The position numbers and the translations under genes were made by a program. Below are positions 21,999 through 27,965 of a DNA stretch of 36,634 nucleotides, piece by piece. The notes beneath the pieces were generated by a model, which saw nothing but the letters and a program-made list of their open reading frames with translations, did no database searches and was not told the DNA's origin. Positions within the stretch are counted from its first letter, which is position 1. Each line of letters starts with the position of its first letter. The DNA comes from a virus, in IMG/VR virus record IMGVR_UViG_3300009285_016356, positions 1 through 36,634 of that record, one strand, 5' to 3'.

Positions 21999-23002
21999 CC
22001 GATCTGTTCTATCCCGTCACCCCCGACATGCCGGCGATCGGCGTGCGCGTCGTCGTCGTCTGGGCAGGCCGCGAATTGAGCGCAGCACGCACCCGCGACA
22101 AGAACAGCGGCGCCGTGCGCTGGGTGACGACCGAGCACGGTCAACTCGTAACGCTGCCACCAAGGGGCCTAGAGAGCCGCTGGGGCGAGGAGCCGGACGC
22201 CTGGCGACCCGAGCACCCCGACAGGTGGAAGGCGGCCCTGCCAGAGCCGCTGGCGTCCTGGACATCATCGCTTGCGGCGAGCGACGAGGCCGCGGCCGCG
22301 CGCCAGGTCGCCCGCGAGCGTGAACAGTTCATCGCCGGCCTCGGCGGCAACCGTTATGCGGCGATGACCGCGCAAGCCGAGCAATCGGCACGGACGCGCG
22401 CGGAGATCGAGGCCGAGCTGGGCGCCGTCGACGAAGCGCGCGCATCCGAACGGCAATGGTGGCTTGGCGAGCTGCTCAGCTATTCGCCCGCCGGCGAGAT
22501 CTCGGTGCGCGAGGCCGAGGGCCGGCTCGCCCGCGCCATCCTCACCGACGGCATCAAGGGCAAGCACGGCGGGCCCGCGGGAATGAGCGAAACCTCGAGC
22601 GCGCTGTCGGGCTTCGTGCATGAAACGCTACTTTCGAGCGACGCCGACGGCATGCTCGAGCGCTTCGAGCCAACGCCGCGGGATCTCGCCGACTATACGA
22701 CGGCGTTCGCATGGTTCACGGCGCTCAACCCGCCGGAGCTGTGGCACCACTCGCGGAAAGCGTGGACGCTCAGCCAGGCGCAGTGCGTGCTGGTGTGGCG
22801 CATGATCATGCCGCCGCTGTCGTGGCGCTCGATCGCCAAGAACGCCGGCGGCAGCCATGTCGGCGCGCAGCAGATCTACGGCGCCGCGCTCGCCGGCGTC
22901 ACGCGGGCGGCGAACGGCCAGGCGGTGCTGCAGCACGTGAAGGTGCGCGACCGCATGGCGGCGCTGAAAGAGCGGAATCGGAGAGCGAGGGCGGAGGCAT
23001 GA
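21995..23002 (+). CDS. Phage protein with C-terminal helix-turn-helix-like region, 335 aa
   Basis: It starts with GTG at 21995 in a GTGA overlap. The N-terminal 40 residues look like a beta-domain (IGVRVVVVWAGRELSAARTRD). The middle (about 85-165) is coiled-coil-like (ARQVAREREQFIAGLGGN; SARTRAEIEAELGAVDEARA). The C-terminus (about 225-320: AFAWFTALNPPELWHHSRKAW, QCVLVWRMIMPPLSWRSIAK, GSHVGAQQIYGAALAGVTRA) resembles the helix-turn-helix of DUF6362-like phage proteins that lie upstream of terminase genes and may act in late regulation. The resemblance is weak and from pattern only. Confidence 0.5.
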   Translation: MTDLFYPVTPDMPAIGVRVVVVWAGRELSAARTRDKNSGAVRWVTTEHGQLVTLPPRGLESRWGEEPDAWRPEHPDRWKAALPEPLASWTSSLAASDEAAAARQVAREREQFIAGLGGNRYAAMTAQAEQSARTRAEIEAELGAVDEARASERQWWLGELLSYSPAGEISVREAEGRLARAILTDGIKGKHGGPAGMSETSSALSGFVHETLLSSDADGMLERFEPTPRDLADYTTAFAWFTALNPPELWHHSRKAWTLSQAQCVLVWRMIMPPLSWRSIAKNAGGSHVGAQQIYGAALAGVTRAANGQAVLQHVKVRDRMAALKERNRRARAEA

Positions 23003-23619
23003 GCAAGCAGGCGGACATTCACATTCAGACACTGAAACAGCAATACAACCTCGCAACGGCAGCCGAGCTGCCGCCGCGGGAGAAACCCGCCGACGAGCAC
23101 GTGCAGACGCGCGTGCGCTGGTCGCGTGAGAAAAAGCACGCCTTTCGCGAGATGCGGCCGGCGGCGCTGTGCATCGTCGCCACCGACGGGCCCGTCTCGA
23201 TCGTCACCTATGACGCCGGCGGCAGGGTGACCGGCCGGTTCGGGCACAATCGAGGGTGCTGGCCCGCACGGGTCGCAAGCACGGCAGCGTGGGAGGACAA
23301 TATCTCCGGCGCCTACGACAAGAACCCGTTCGTGCACACCGGCGTGCAGATCCGCGTCTGGTGCGGCGACGAGCGCAAGCGTGACCGGCTGGCCGAGGCC
23401 GTGACGGGGCTGCTGGCGGAGATGAGCGAGGAGGCCATGGGGCAGGTGCTGCGCGCCGGCTTCATCGACATCGGGCCCGAGGTCGACCTTGGCCTGCTCG
23501 AGCTGCGCATTCACGACATCGCCGAGCGGCTTGGCATCGGCGTGTGGGACGACGAGGCGTTGAGCACCTGGCTCGACGAGGCGGTGGCGCGGGAAGCGCG
23601 CAGACGTGTAGGGCGCTGA
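22999..23619 (+). CDS. Hypothetical phage protein, 206 aa; last gene of the early operon
   Basis: ATGA overlap with the previous gene. The middle has an unusual aromatic, Arg-rich segment (GRFGHNRGCWPARVASTAAW), then a helical C-terminal domain (RDRLAEAVTGLLAEMSEEAMG, LLELRIHDIAERLGIGVW, LSTWLDEAVAREARRRVG). No family is recognised. Its TGA is part of a long inverted repeat (23617-23682), suggesting that transcription or translation ends here in a structured way. Confidence 0.55.
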   Translation: MSKQADIHIQTLKQQYNLATAAELPPREKPADEHVQTRVRWSREKKHAFREMRPAALCIVATDGPVSIVTYDAGGRVTGRFGHNRGCWPARVASTAAWEDNISGAYDKNPFVHTGVQIRVWCGDERKRDRLAEAVTGLLAEMSEEAMGQVLRAGFIDIGPEVDLGLLELRIHDIAERLGIGVWDDEALSTWLDEAVAREARRRVGR

Positions 23620-23682
23620 CACGAGCGGATGGTTAGGGCCGACGGCGGCGGACAGTAGCGTGAGCCGCCGCCGCTCGTGTCA
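23617..23682 (+). terminator. Large hairpin beginning at the stop codon, putative terminator or RNA element
   Basis: TGACACGAGCGG (23617-23628, containing the TGA stop) pairs perfectly over 12 bases with CCGCTCGTGTCA (23671-23682). Inside, CGGCGG (23643-23648) pairs with CCGCCG (23665-23670). No T-run follows, so simple intrinsic termination is not certain. It closes the long rightward operon; the next gene begins 39 bp later and is thus set apart. Confidence 0.5.
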
Positions 23683-23720
23683 GAGAACAGCGTGCATGCG
23701 TTCAACCGGAGAACCGGACG

Positions 23721-23945
23721 ATGAGCAACGACAACCGGCCGGTCATGGCCAATGGCGATGAGCCGATGCTGCAATTCTTCGCCTACGAGCATCTGCCGGC
23801 GACACTGCAGGAGATCAGCCAGCCGTTCGGCGACCTTGCCCGGCAAATGGTCATGACGCTGCCGCGCAATCCTGAGCGCACGGCAGGGCTGCGCAAGCTG
23901 CTCGAGGCGAAGGACTGCGCCGTGCGGGCCAAGCTGTTCAAGTAA
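23721..23945 (+). CDS. Acb2/Tad1-like cyclic-nucleotide sponge (putative anti-CBASS protein), 74 aa
   Basis: Residues about 18-72 follow the helical-hairpin domain of the Acb2/Tad1 superfamily: FFAYEHLPATLQEISQPFG, DLARQMVMTLPRNPERTAG, LRKLLEAKDCAVRA. The conserved order aromatic-HLP, 'S-x-P-F-x-x-LA', a Pro-x-x-x-E-R turn and 'L-x-x-L-x-E-A-K-D' is clear. Acb2 oligomers bind cyclic di- and trinucleotides made by CBASS enzymes and so prevent abortive infection. The N-terminal 15 residues are a polar leader. It is a single gene between hairpins, as is usual for anti-defence cargo. Ligand binding in this member is inferred. Confidence 0.72.
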   Translation: MSNDNRPVMANGDEPMLQFFAYEHLPATLQEISQPFGDLARQMVMTLPRNPERTAGLRKLLEAKDCAVRAKLFK

Positions 23946-23978
23946 CCGTGCGTAGATCTAAACCGAGGGGAGACGAAA

Positions 23979-24203
23979 ATGCTGAAACGTGACGAGATTG
24001 CCAACCCGAACAGCTGCCTCAACAAGGCGGCCGATGACGAGCCGGTTTTCGTGCTGCGTGGCCGCGACGCGCTGGCGCCGGAGATCGTGCGCGATTGGGC
24101 CAACCGCGCCGAGGCAAATGGCGCGTCGGCCGACAAGGTCGACGAGGCGCGCGCCCTCGCTGACAAAATGCACGCGTGGCCGGCGCGGCGGATGCCGGAT
24201 TGA
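23979..24203 (+). CDS. Small conserved-looking phage protein, 74 aa
   Basis: It starts with GAGGGGAGACGAAA upstream of the ATG, a strong ribosome-binding site. The sequence (LKRDEIANPNSCLNKAADDEPV, FVLRGRDALAPEIVRDWANRA) looks like a protein I associate with Acb2-like genes in phages, with one Cys and a helical C-terminus (ADKVDEARALADKMHAW). The function is unknown. The stop overlaps the ATG of the next gene (TGATG). Confidence 0.6.
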   Translation: MLKRDEIANPNSCLNKAADDEPVFVLRGRDALAPEIVRDWANRAEANGASADKVDEARALADKMHAWPARRMPD

Positions 24204-24367
24204 TGGAGCCGCATTGGGCCACAGGGGCGCTGGCGTTTCTCGCCGGCGCCAACGCCCTTCTCCTCGTCGAACTCAGGTCGCTCATCCGTCGCGTCGACGC
24301 ACTCAGTCGCGAGGTTTGGAAGTTGAAGGCGGCGGGTCAAGTCATCCCGCCGTCTCGCAACGATTGA
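24203..24367 (+). CDS. Small membrane protein, 54 aa
   Basis: ATG 24203 is in a TGATG overlap. Residues about 6-25 form a membrane helix (ATGALAFLAGANALLLVELR), followed by a short amphipathic helix (SLIRRVDALSREVWKLKAA). This could be a small holin-like or superinfection protein, but no lysis gene is next to it and nothing confirms either role. Confidence 0.5.
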   Translation: MEPHWATGALAFLAGANALLLVELRSLIRRVDALSREVWKLKAAGQVIPPSRND

Positions 24368-24427
24368 GTGGGCAATAGCCATGGCCCTTTGGCGTGGGGC
24401 ATCTGTCGAAGCGCTCCGGCTCATCCG

Positions 24428-24589
24428 TCATCGGGACCTCTCGAACATACGCCACCGCTCGCGGTTGGCCGCCTTCCATGCATCAGTCTTGACCTTGATC
24501 TCAACGCCGGTTGGGGGAAGCGTTGCCAATTCGTGTGCCTCGGCTACTGTGCGAGGACGTGTCGGCCTCCAGGTCTCGTCGATTGCCAT
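24428..24589 (-). CDS. Tiny protein (53 aa) ending in RWRMFE; resembles a ligase C-terminal tail
   Basis: ATG 24589 to TGA 24428 encodes 53 residues: a polar start (MAIDETWRPTRPRTVAEAHEL), then TGVEIKVKTDAWKAANRERW and RMFERSR. The second half is like the 'W-x-K-x-K-x-x-x-W-R-x-A-N-R-x-R' tails I associate with ATP-dependent DNA ligase-like proteins, but the catalytic part is absent. It lies back to back with the glycosyltransferase start, with one base between the two start codons. Its last six codons share a 17-bp identity with the tiny gene at 25693-25806. It is either a genuine microprotein or a gene remnant. Confidence 0.45.
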   Translation of the reverse strand: MAIDETWRPTRPRTVAEAHELATLPPTGVEIKVKTDAWKAANRERWRMFERSR

Positions 24590-24590
24590 A

Positions 24591-25634
24591 ATGAATAAAA
24601 TAGACATCGTACTGCCCGTGCGAAACGGGGCGCCCTATATTGCGCAGGCGCTGACAAGTCTGTGCGCAGAGGCCGAACTCATCAATCGATTGCTTCTAAT
24701 CGATGATGGCTCGACAGATGGTACCGTAGATATCGCTCGCAAATTTGAAGGCGCGGTATCGATGGAGATCCTGCAACGGCCACCTCAGGGAATTGTTGCA
24801 TCATTGAATGCTGGGCTCGCTGCGGCGACCACCGATTATGTCGCGAGGATGGATGCCGACGACATCTGCCTGCCCAACAGACTTAAGCGCCAAATCGAGT
24901 TCCTCGACGCGAATCCAGAGATAGCCGTTGTCGGTGCTCAGGCGGCGTTCATCGACCAGTACGGCGCGCTCACCGGCCAAACAACGAATTACCCGCTTTG
25001 GCCGCGGCAGGTGCGCAGCAAGTTGTTGAGCAAGGGATGTGTCGTTTGCCACCCGACCGTGCTCTTTCGTCGTAAAGCCGTGTTACAGGTCGGCGGCTAC
25101 CGGGCCGCCTTTGAGTTAGCCGAAGACCATGATCTGTGGCTTCGGTTGGCTGACACGCTTAGCGTTGCCAACATTCCGGATGTTTTGCTTCACTATCGCG
25201 TACACCCCGATCAGATAACTAGATCGCGCAATCTACGGCGGGCGTTTACGAGAGATCTGGCGGTTTGGTGCGCGCGTCAACGGGCGTCTGGAAATGCCGA
25301 GCCAACAGAATTAGTTCAGTTCGCGGGCACGCCGCTGGAGCTGGCATCTCATACCGATGCGCCTCCCTTTGTAGCGAGGCTTGCCAAAGTCCACGCATCA
25401 ATAGCTGAGTTTGAGGTCGGGAAGTCCAAGCCGACTCTCTCGGAGCTCGAAGAGATCCTAAGTCTGGTCAGAGGGCGCCACATCGGCGGGGGCAGGCGAG
25501 GCCGATATAAACTTCTGAGTTCAGTGCGCCGCGAATTGGCGCGACGCGGTAAGTGGCTTTCTGCGACGAAGGCAGCCTTTACAGAGATAAGATGCCGAGT
25601 GACTGACGCCGCCGTGTTTCGGGTTTTCTCGTGA
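24591..25634 (+). CDS. Glycosyltransferase family 2 (cargo/serotype-conversion gene)
   Basis: 347 residues from ATG 24591; the frame extends upstream but without homology. The GT-A fold is plain: IDIVLPVRNGAPYIAQAL, LLLIDDGSTDGT (38-44), NAGLAAATTDYVARMDADD with the DxD metal motif at 88-92, then VGAQAAFIDQYG, HPTVLFRRKAVLQVGGY and LAEDHDLWLRLAD with the catalytic-base ED region. The last 100 residues are unassigned. The DNA is more AT-rich than its neighbours and codon use differs, pointing to recent acquisition. Such prophage genes usually modify the host O-antigen or capsule and block superinfection. The product sugar cannot be told. Confidence 0.85.
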   Translation: MNKIDIVLPVRNGAPYIAQALTSLCAEAELINRLLLIDDGSTDGTVDIARKFEGAVSMEILQRPPQGIVASLNAGLAAATTDYVARMDADDICLPNRLKRQIEFLDANPEIAVVGAQAAFIDQYGALTGQTTNYPLWPRQVRSKLLSKGCVVCHPTVLFRRKAVLQVGGYRAAFELAEDHDLWLRLADTLSVANIPDVLLHYRVHPDQITRSRNLRRAFTRDLAVWCARQRASGNAEPTELVQFAGTPLELASHTDAPPFVARLAKVHASIAEFEVGKSKPTLSELEEILSLVRGRHIGGGRRGRYKLLSSVRRELARRGKWLSATKAAFTEIRCRVTDAAVFRVFS

Positions 25635-25692
25635 CGTATGGGCGCCAATAGGAGCCGCTGCCGAATGGCGTGGCTGCAACCGTGTCTCTCTT

Positions 25693-25806
25693 TCATGGGC
25701 TCTCGAACATACGCCATCGGCGCTCGTGCAGCCATTCGCGGCCGCTGGGCGGCTCGCGGCGCAGGACAGGGGCGGACGGCTCGATGAAGCGTGATTTGCT
25801 CGGCAC
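25693..25806 (-). CDS. Tiny protein (37 aa) like the N-terminus of an ATP-dependent ligase joined to an RWRMFES end
   Basis: GTG 25806 to TGA 25693 encodes 37 residues: FIEPSAPVLRREPPSGREWLHE followed at once by RRWRMFESP. The first part resembles the entry of the LigD-type adenylation domain (FIEP.L..L...PPSG..WLHEIK.DG); the catalytic lysine region is missing and the C-terminal RWRMFE is shared with the 53-aa protein at 24428-24589. This suggests a ligase gene reduced by internal deletion, or a small protein family built from its ends. There is no clear ribosome-binding site. The stretch 25635-25692 holds nothing else. Confidence 0.4.
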   Translation of the reverse strand: MPSKSRFIEPSAPVLRREPPSGREWLHERRWRMFESP

Positions 25807-25852
25807 GCGGAGAATGTAAGATCATCAACGGCCGAATCAATGGAGATGCAAC

Positions 25853-26125
25853 ATGGACAACTTTGAAATGCAGATAGCGTCCGCTTCGGATGCGATCGCG
25901 GTCAAGACCGTCGTTAGCGCGCTTCTCGCTGTGGTCGCGCATCAGCAGGCTGGACCAGCGTTCGATGCTTGGTTGAACGCAATTCGAGAGCACTCGACCA
26001 AGGCCATCGATCGCATGAAAATCACCGCGTCGGGGCCTATCGACGAAGCAGCGTTGCGGCAGGAAATCAAGGACCGCATCGGCCTGCTCTTCGACGGCGT
26101 TTCGACAATCAAACTGGCTGCATAA
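25853..26125 (+). CDS. Hypothetical protein, 90 aa
   Basis: ATG 25853 follows TGGAGATG at a suitable distance. The protein is helical throughout (SASDAIAVKTVVSALLAVVAHQ, AFDAWLNAIREHSTKAIDRM, DEAALRQEIKDRIGLLFDGV). No family is recognised. It is a single plus-strand gene facing the minus-strand operon and ends beside a shared hairpin. Confidence 0.55.
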   Translation: MDNFEMQIASASDAIAVKTVVSALLAVVAHQQAGPAFDAWLNAIREHSTKAIDRMKITASGPIDEAALRQEIKDRIGLLFDGVSTIKLAA

Positions 26126-26133
26126 ACAAAAAA

Positions 26134-26162
26134 CCCCGGCGCTGGGGGCACCAGCGCCGGGG
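26134..26162 (-). terminator. Intrinsic terminator for the minus-strand operon
   Basis: CCCCGGCGCTGG (26134-26145) and CCAGCGCCGGGG (26151-26162) form a perfect 12-bp stem with a 5-base loop. On the minus strand it is followed by a T-run (TTTTTTGTTT), the form of a Rho-independent terminator for transcripts coming from 27326. Without a T-run on the plus side it may stop plus-strand transcription only weakly. Confidence 0.85.
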
Positions 26163-26200
26163 CAACTATTAGGAAATACCGAATAGTTCGATCGGCAAAT

Positions 26201-26221
26201 TTGTGTACCCTGGGTACACAA
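26201..26221. promoter_or_regulatory. Perfect 21-bp palindrome after the membrane-protein gene
   Basis: TTGTGTACCC (26201-26210) and GGGTACACAA (26212-26221) are exact inverted copies around one T. It lies 1 bp beyond the stop of the gene at 26223. A smaller inverted repeat, ACTATT/AATAGT (26165-26170, 26182-26187), lies next to it. No T-run follows, so a protein-binding operator is more likely than a terminator. Confidence 0.5.
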
Positions 26222-26222
26222 T

Positions 26223-27326
26223 TCAGCCGGCCATCAGGCTCTTGCACCTACCGCGCTGGGTGCGGGCGGGGATGAGACCGTCCGCCTCCCACTCGCGCAC
26301 CCACTCCGACACTCGCTGCTTGCGGACGCCGGACAGTCCGGAGAGCGCCTGCTGCGAGGGGACCGTCCGGCCGCTGTCGAGTTCGGCCAGCACGTAGTCG
26401 AGCACGTCCTGCTTGGACAGTCCGCCGCCCACCGGGGGAAGCGGACAGTCCGGCTTGCGGACCGTCCGGACGCCGCCGTCACGGGGACCCTCCGAACTAT
26501 CCGGGATTTCCGGATAGTTGCGCGGACCGTCCGCCTGCACGAACCGCTCGCGGATGGCGGACAGTTCGGCATCGGTAACGCCAGCGAGGACAGTCTGCGC
26601 CGGGAGAGCAGGAGCAATGTGCATTTTCCGCACATTGCTCGCCGGCCGGTGAGAGGGCCGGAACACGTAGTGCACCGCAAGCGTGAACCCATACTCGACA
26701 AGGATGGTGATCAGGATCGGCATCACCAGCATGCTGATCGCCTTAGCCTTGGTGCCGTTGCGGCCGATGGCGTCGGTCAGATTGCCAAGCGCCTCGGCGG
26801 ATGCGTCGGCCGGCTTTACCTTGAGTGCATCGAGCTGGGCCTGAATGCCGGCGGCATTGTCGGTCCAGAACTTCACCACGGCGCGGGCGCCGCGGCATTT
26901 GGTGCCTTCGCCGGACTTGCATTCGGCATCGGCTTCCTTCTGGCGCTGGGCGATCGTTGCCTCCGCGTCAGCCTTCTTGCGAGTGAGATCGCCGCGCTTG
27001 TCGACGGCCTTGTCGTGGTCGTCTCCAGCGACGATCTGGCCTTCGGTCTGCCGGCCGAGAGAGTTCCACCCGATGACACCCGAGCCGGCTAGCGCCAGGA
27101 TGAGGAAGCCAAAGCCGGCCATGATGTGCCGTTTCTTGAACGCTGACGTCATGGCCATCCAGGCCGTGGTGGTAGCGATCACGATGCCGGCGGTCTGGAA
27201 GTGCTTTTGCGTGAAGTCGACGCCGCCGAAGATGACGTCGCCGAACAGGAGGGACGTGCCGACGGCACCGAGGGCGCAGGCGGTGACGATTGCGGCCAGC
27301 CGGCCGCCCATGTTATCGATGGTCAT
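26223..27326 (-). CDS. Membrane protein with C-terminal winged-helix-like domain, 367 aa
   Basis: ATG 27326 has AAGGAAGGA upstream. Three membrane helices lie at about 10-28, 45-62 and 68-86, then a helical, charged region (about 95-175) with two Cys (C136, C144), a fourth helix at 196-222 (AISMLVMPILITILVEYGF), and a cytoplasmic tail. Residues about 303-352 (SKQDVLDYVLAELDSG, SQQALSGLSGVRKQRVSEWV, REWEADGLIPA) look like a winged-helix DNA-binding unit. The layout suggests a membrane-tethered regulator or a DNA-membrane linker. The 3' coding part contains the GGACNGTCC cluster. It is the last gene of the ribozyme-punctuated operon. Confidence 0.65.
   Translation of the reverse strand: MTIDNMGGRLAAIVTACALGAVGTSLLFGDVIFGGVDFTQKHFQTAGIVIATTTAWMAMTSAFKKRHIMAGFGFLILALAGSGVIGWNSLGRQTEGQIVAGDDHDKAVDKRGDLTRKKADAEATIAQRQKEADAECKSGEGTKCRGARAVVKFWTDNAAGIQAQLDALKVKPADASAEALGNLTDAIGRNGTKAKAISMLVMPILITILVEYGFTLAVHYVFRPSHRPASNVRKMHIAPALPAQTVLAGVTDAELSAIRERFVQADGPRNYPEIPDSSEGPRDGGVRTVRKPDCPLPPVGGGLSKQDVLDYVLAELDSGRTVPSQQALSGLSGVRKQRVSEWVREWEADGLIPARTQRGRCKSLMAG
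26275..26596. repeat. Cluster of GGACNGTCC palindromes inside a coding region
   Basis: Perfect copies of GGACAGTCC or GGACCGTCC start at 26331, 26360, 26415, 26443, 26459 and 26524; one-mismatch copies start at about 26275, 26485, 26559 and 26588. Several are extended to CGGACNGTCCG. The starts fall in all three codon phases of the overlapping gene, so the peptide does not explain them. They may be binding sites for a phage or host protein. One further copy is seen at 9156. Confidence 0.6.
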
Positions 27327-27411
27327 GTGGACTGTTCCTTCCTTGGTAGGGTGGGATGCACACACGGCCCGGGGGCGTTGACGCGCCTGCCGGGCCACTT
27401 CGTTTCTGATG

Positions 27412-27478
27412 GGCCTCATCAGCGAGGGCGTACCCCTCGGACCATCGCCGCCCCTTTCGAGGCGGCTAGGTTTCGGCC
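27412..27478 (-). ncRNA. Type II hammerhead ribozyme, copy A
   Basis: On the minus strand, in order: GGCC (stem II 5' strand), GAAA, CC-TA-GCCGCC, an 8-base loop, GGCGGC-GAT-GG-TC (stem III, ending in the GTC cleavage triplet, C at 27440), stem I hairpin CGAGGG/CCCTCG around GTACG, CTGATGA (27422-27416), and GGCC closing stem II. All core positions match the hammerhead consensus. It lies 47 bp after the stop of the 27526-27747 gene and about 85 bp upstream of the membrane-protein start; a GGCCCGG/CCGGGCC hairpin (27366-27396) follows in the leader. Confidence 0.82.
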
Positions 27479-27525
27479 TTAACGAGTCGGGCGCTTGCGC
27501 TTGAGCGTGGCGACAAACTGGCGCC

Positions 27526-27747
27526 CTAGCTCCGGATGGAGACGACGACCGGCCGATCGGCCGCGGTGATGGTCGCGGTCGCCTCGATCGGCGTGATGTC
27601 CGGCAGCGTGAGATTGAGCGCCACGACGCGGAAACCCTCATCGTGGCCGTGGTTCTCGACCAGGGCGTCGGCCGCCGTCTGCGCGTCGACGTCGCTCGCC
27701 TCGAGGTCGCCGGCGGCGTTGTAGGCTATCCAGAGCATCGCATTCAT
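27526..27747 (-). CDS. Small hypothetical protein, 73 aa
   Basis: ATG 27747 is preferred because AAGGGA lies at the right distance upstream and the hammerhead copy B just before it; an ATG at 27771 would place the start inside the ribozyme. The protein (MNAMLWIAYNAAGDLEASDVDA, DALVENHGHDEGFRVVALNLTL, TITAADRPVVVSIRS) is a small alpha/beta domain with no known family. It is the third gene of the operon. Confidence 0.62.
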   Translation of the reverse strand: MNAMLWIAYNAAGDLEASDVDAQTAADALVENHGHDEGFRVVALNLTLPDITPIEATATITAADRPVVVSIRS

Positions 27748-27763
27748 AGCGTCGTCCCTTGTT

Positions 27764-27829
27764 TGGCTCATCAGGCCGGCACTCGCCGGCGACCATCGCG
27801 GGGCGCTGGGCCCCCGCTAGGTTTCGCCA
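27764..27829 (-). ncRNA. Type II hammerhead ribozyme, copy B
   Basis: Minus strand: TGGC (stem II), GAAA, CC-TA-GCGGGG, an 8-base loop, CCCCGC-GAT-GG-TC (stem III, GTC cleavage triplet with C at 27791), stem I GCCGGC/GCCGGC around a 4-base loop, CTGATGA (27774-27768), and GCCA pairing back to TGGC. The core is perfect. It begins 6 bp after the stop of the 38-aa gene and ends 17 bp before the ATG of the 73-aa gene, leaving room only for that gene's ribosome-binding site. Confidence 0.85.
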
Positions 27830-27834
27830 TCACG

Positions 27835-27951
27835 CTATCGCGCGCGGTTGACGGCCCAAAAATGCCAGCAGGTTAGCGCGAGGACGTTTTGAGCGCGGTG
27901 CAGGGCGCGGTACTTGCGGTCGACCGCATTGTAGAGTTCGCCTACTTTCAT
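27835..27951 (-). CDS. Tiny protein, 38 aa, between two ribozymes
   Basis: ATG 27951 has GGGAGAG upstream; TAG at 27835-27837. The sequence (MKVGELYNAVDRKYRALHRA, then LTCWHFWAVNRAR) is basic and aromatic-rich, a probable amphipathic helix. Its position exactly between hammerhead copies C and B, each directly abutting, argues that it is a real gene and a separate message after cleavage. No family is recognised. Confidence 0.6.
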   Translation of the reverse strand: MKVGELYNAVDRKYRALHRAQNVLALTCWHFWAVNRAR

Positions 27952-27965
27952 GGTGCTCTCCCGTG

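Noticed and set aside
24342-24479. A 45-codon minus-strand frame (starting MEGGQPRAVAYVRE) in another phase near the tiny ligase-like gene
   Set aside because: It overlaps the membrane-protein gene and competes with the 53-aa frame at 24428-24589, whose sequence is more protein-like and resembles a known tail; only the latter is reported.
25349-26221. A minus-strand frame of 290 codons
   Set aside because: It runs through the end of the glycosyltransferase, the plus-strand 90-aa gene and the terminator hairpin; it has no domain features.
26275-26596. Insertion-sequence ends or a CRISPR array
   Set aside because: The GGACNGTCC copies are short, irregularly spaced and within an intact gene with no transposase nearby.
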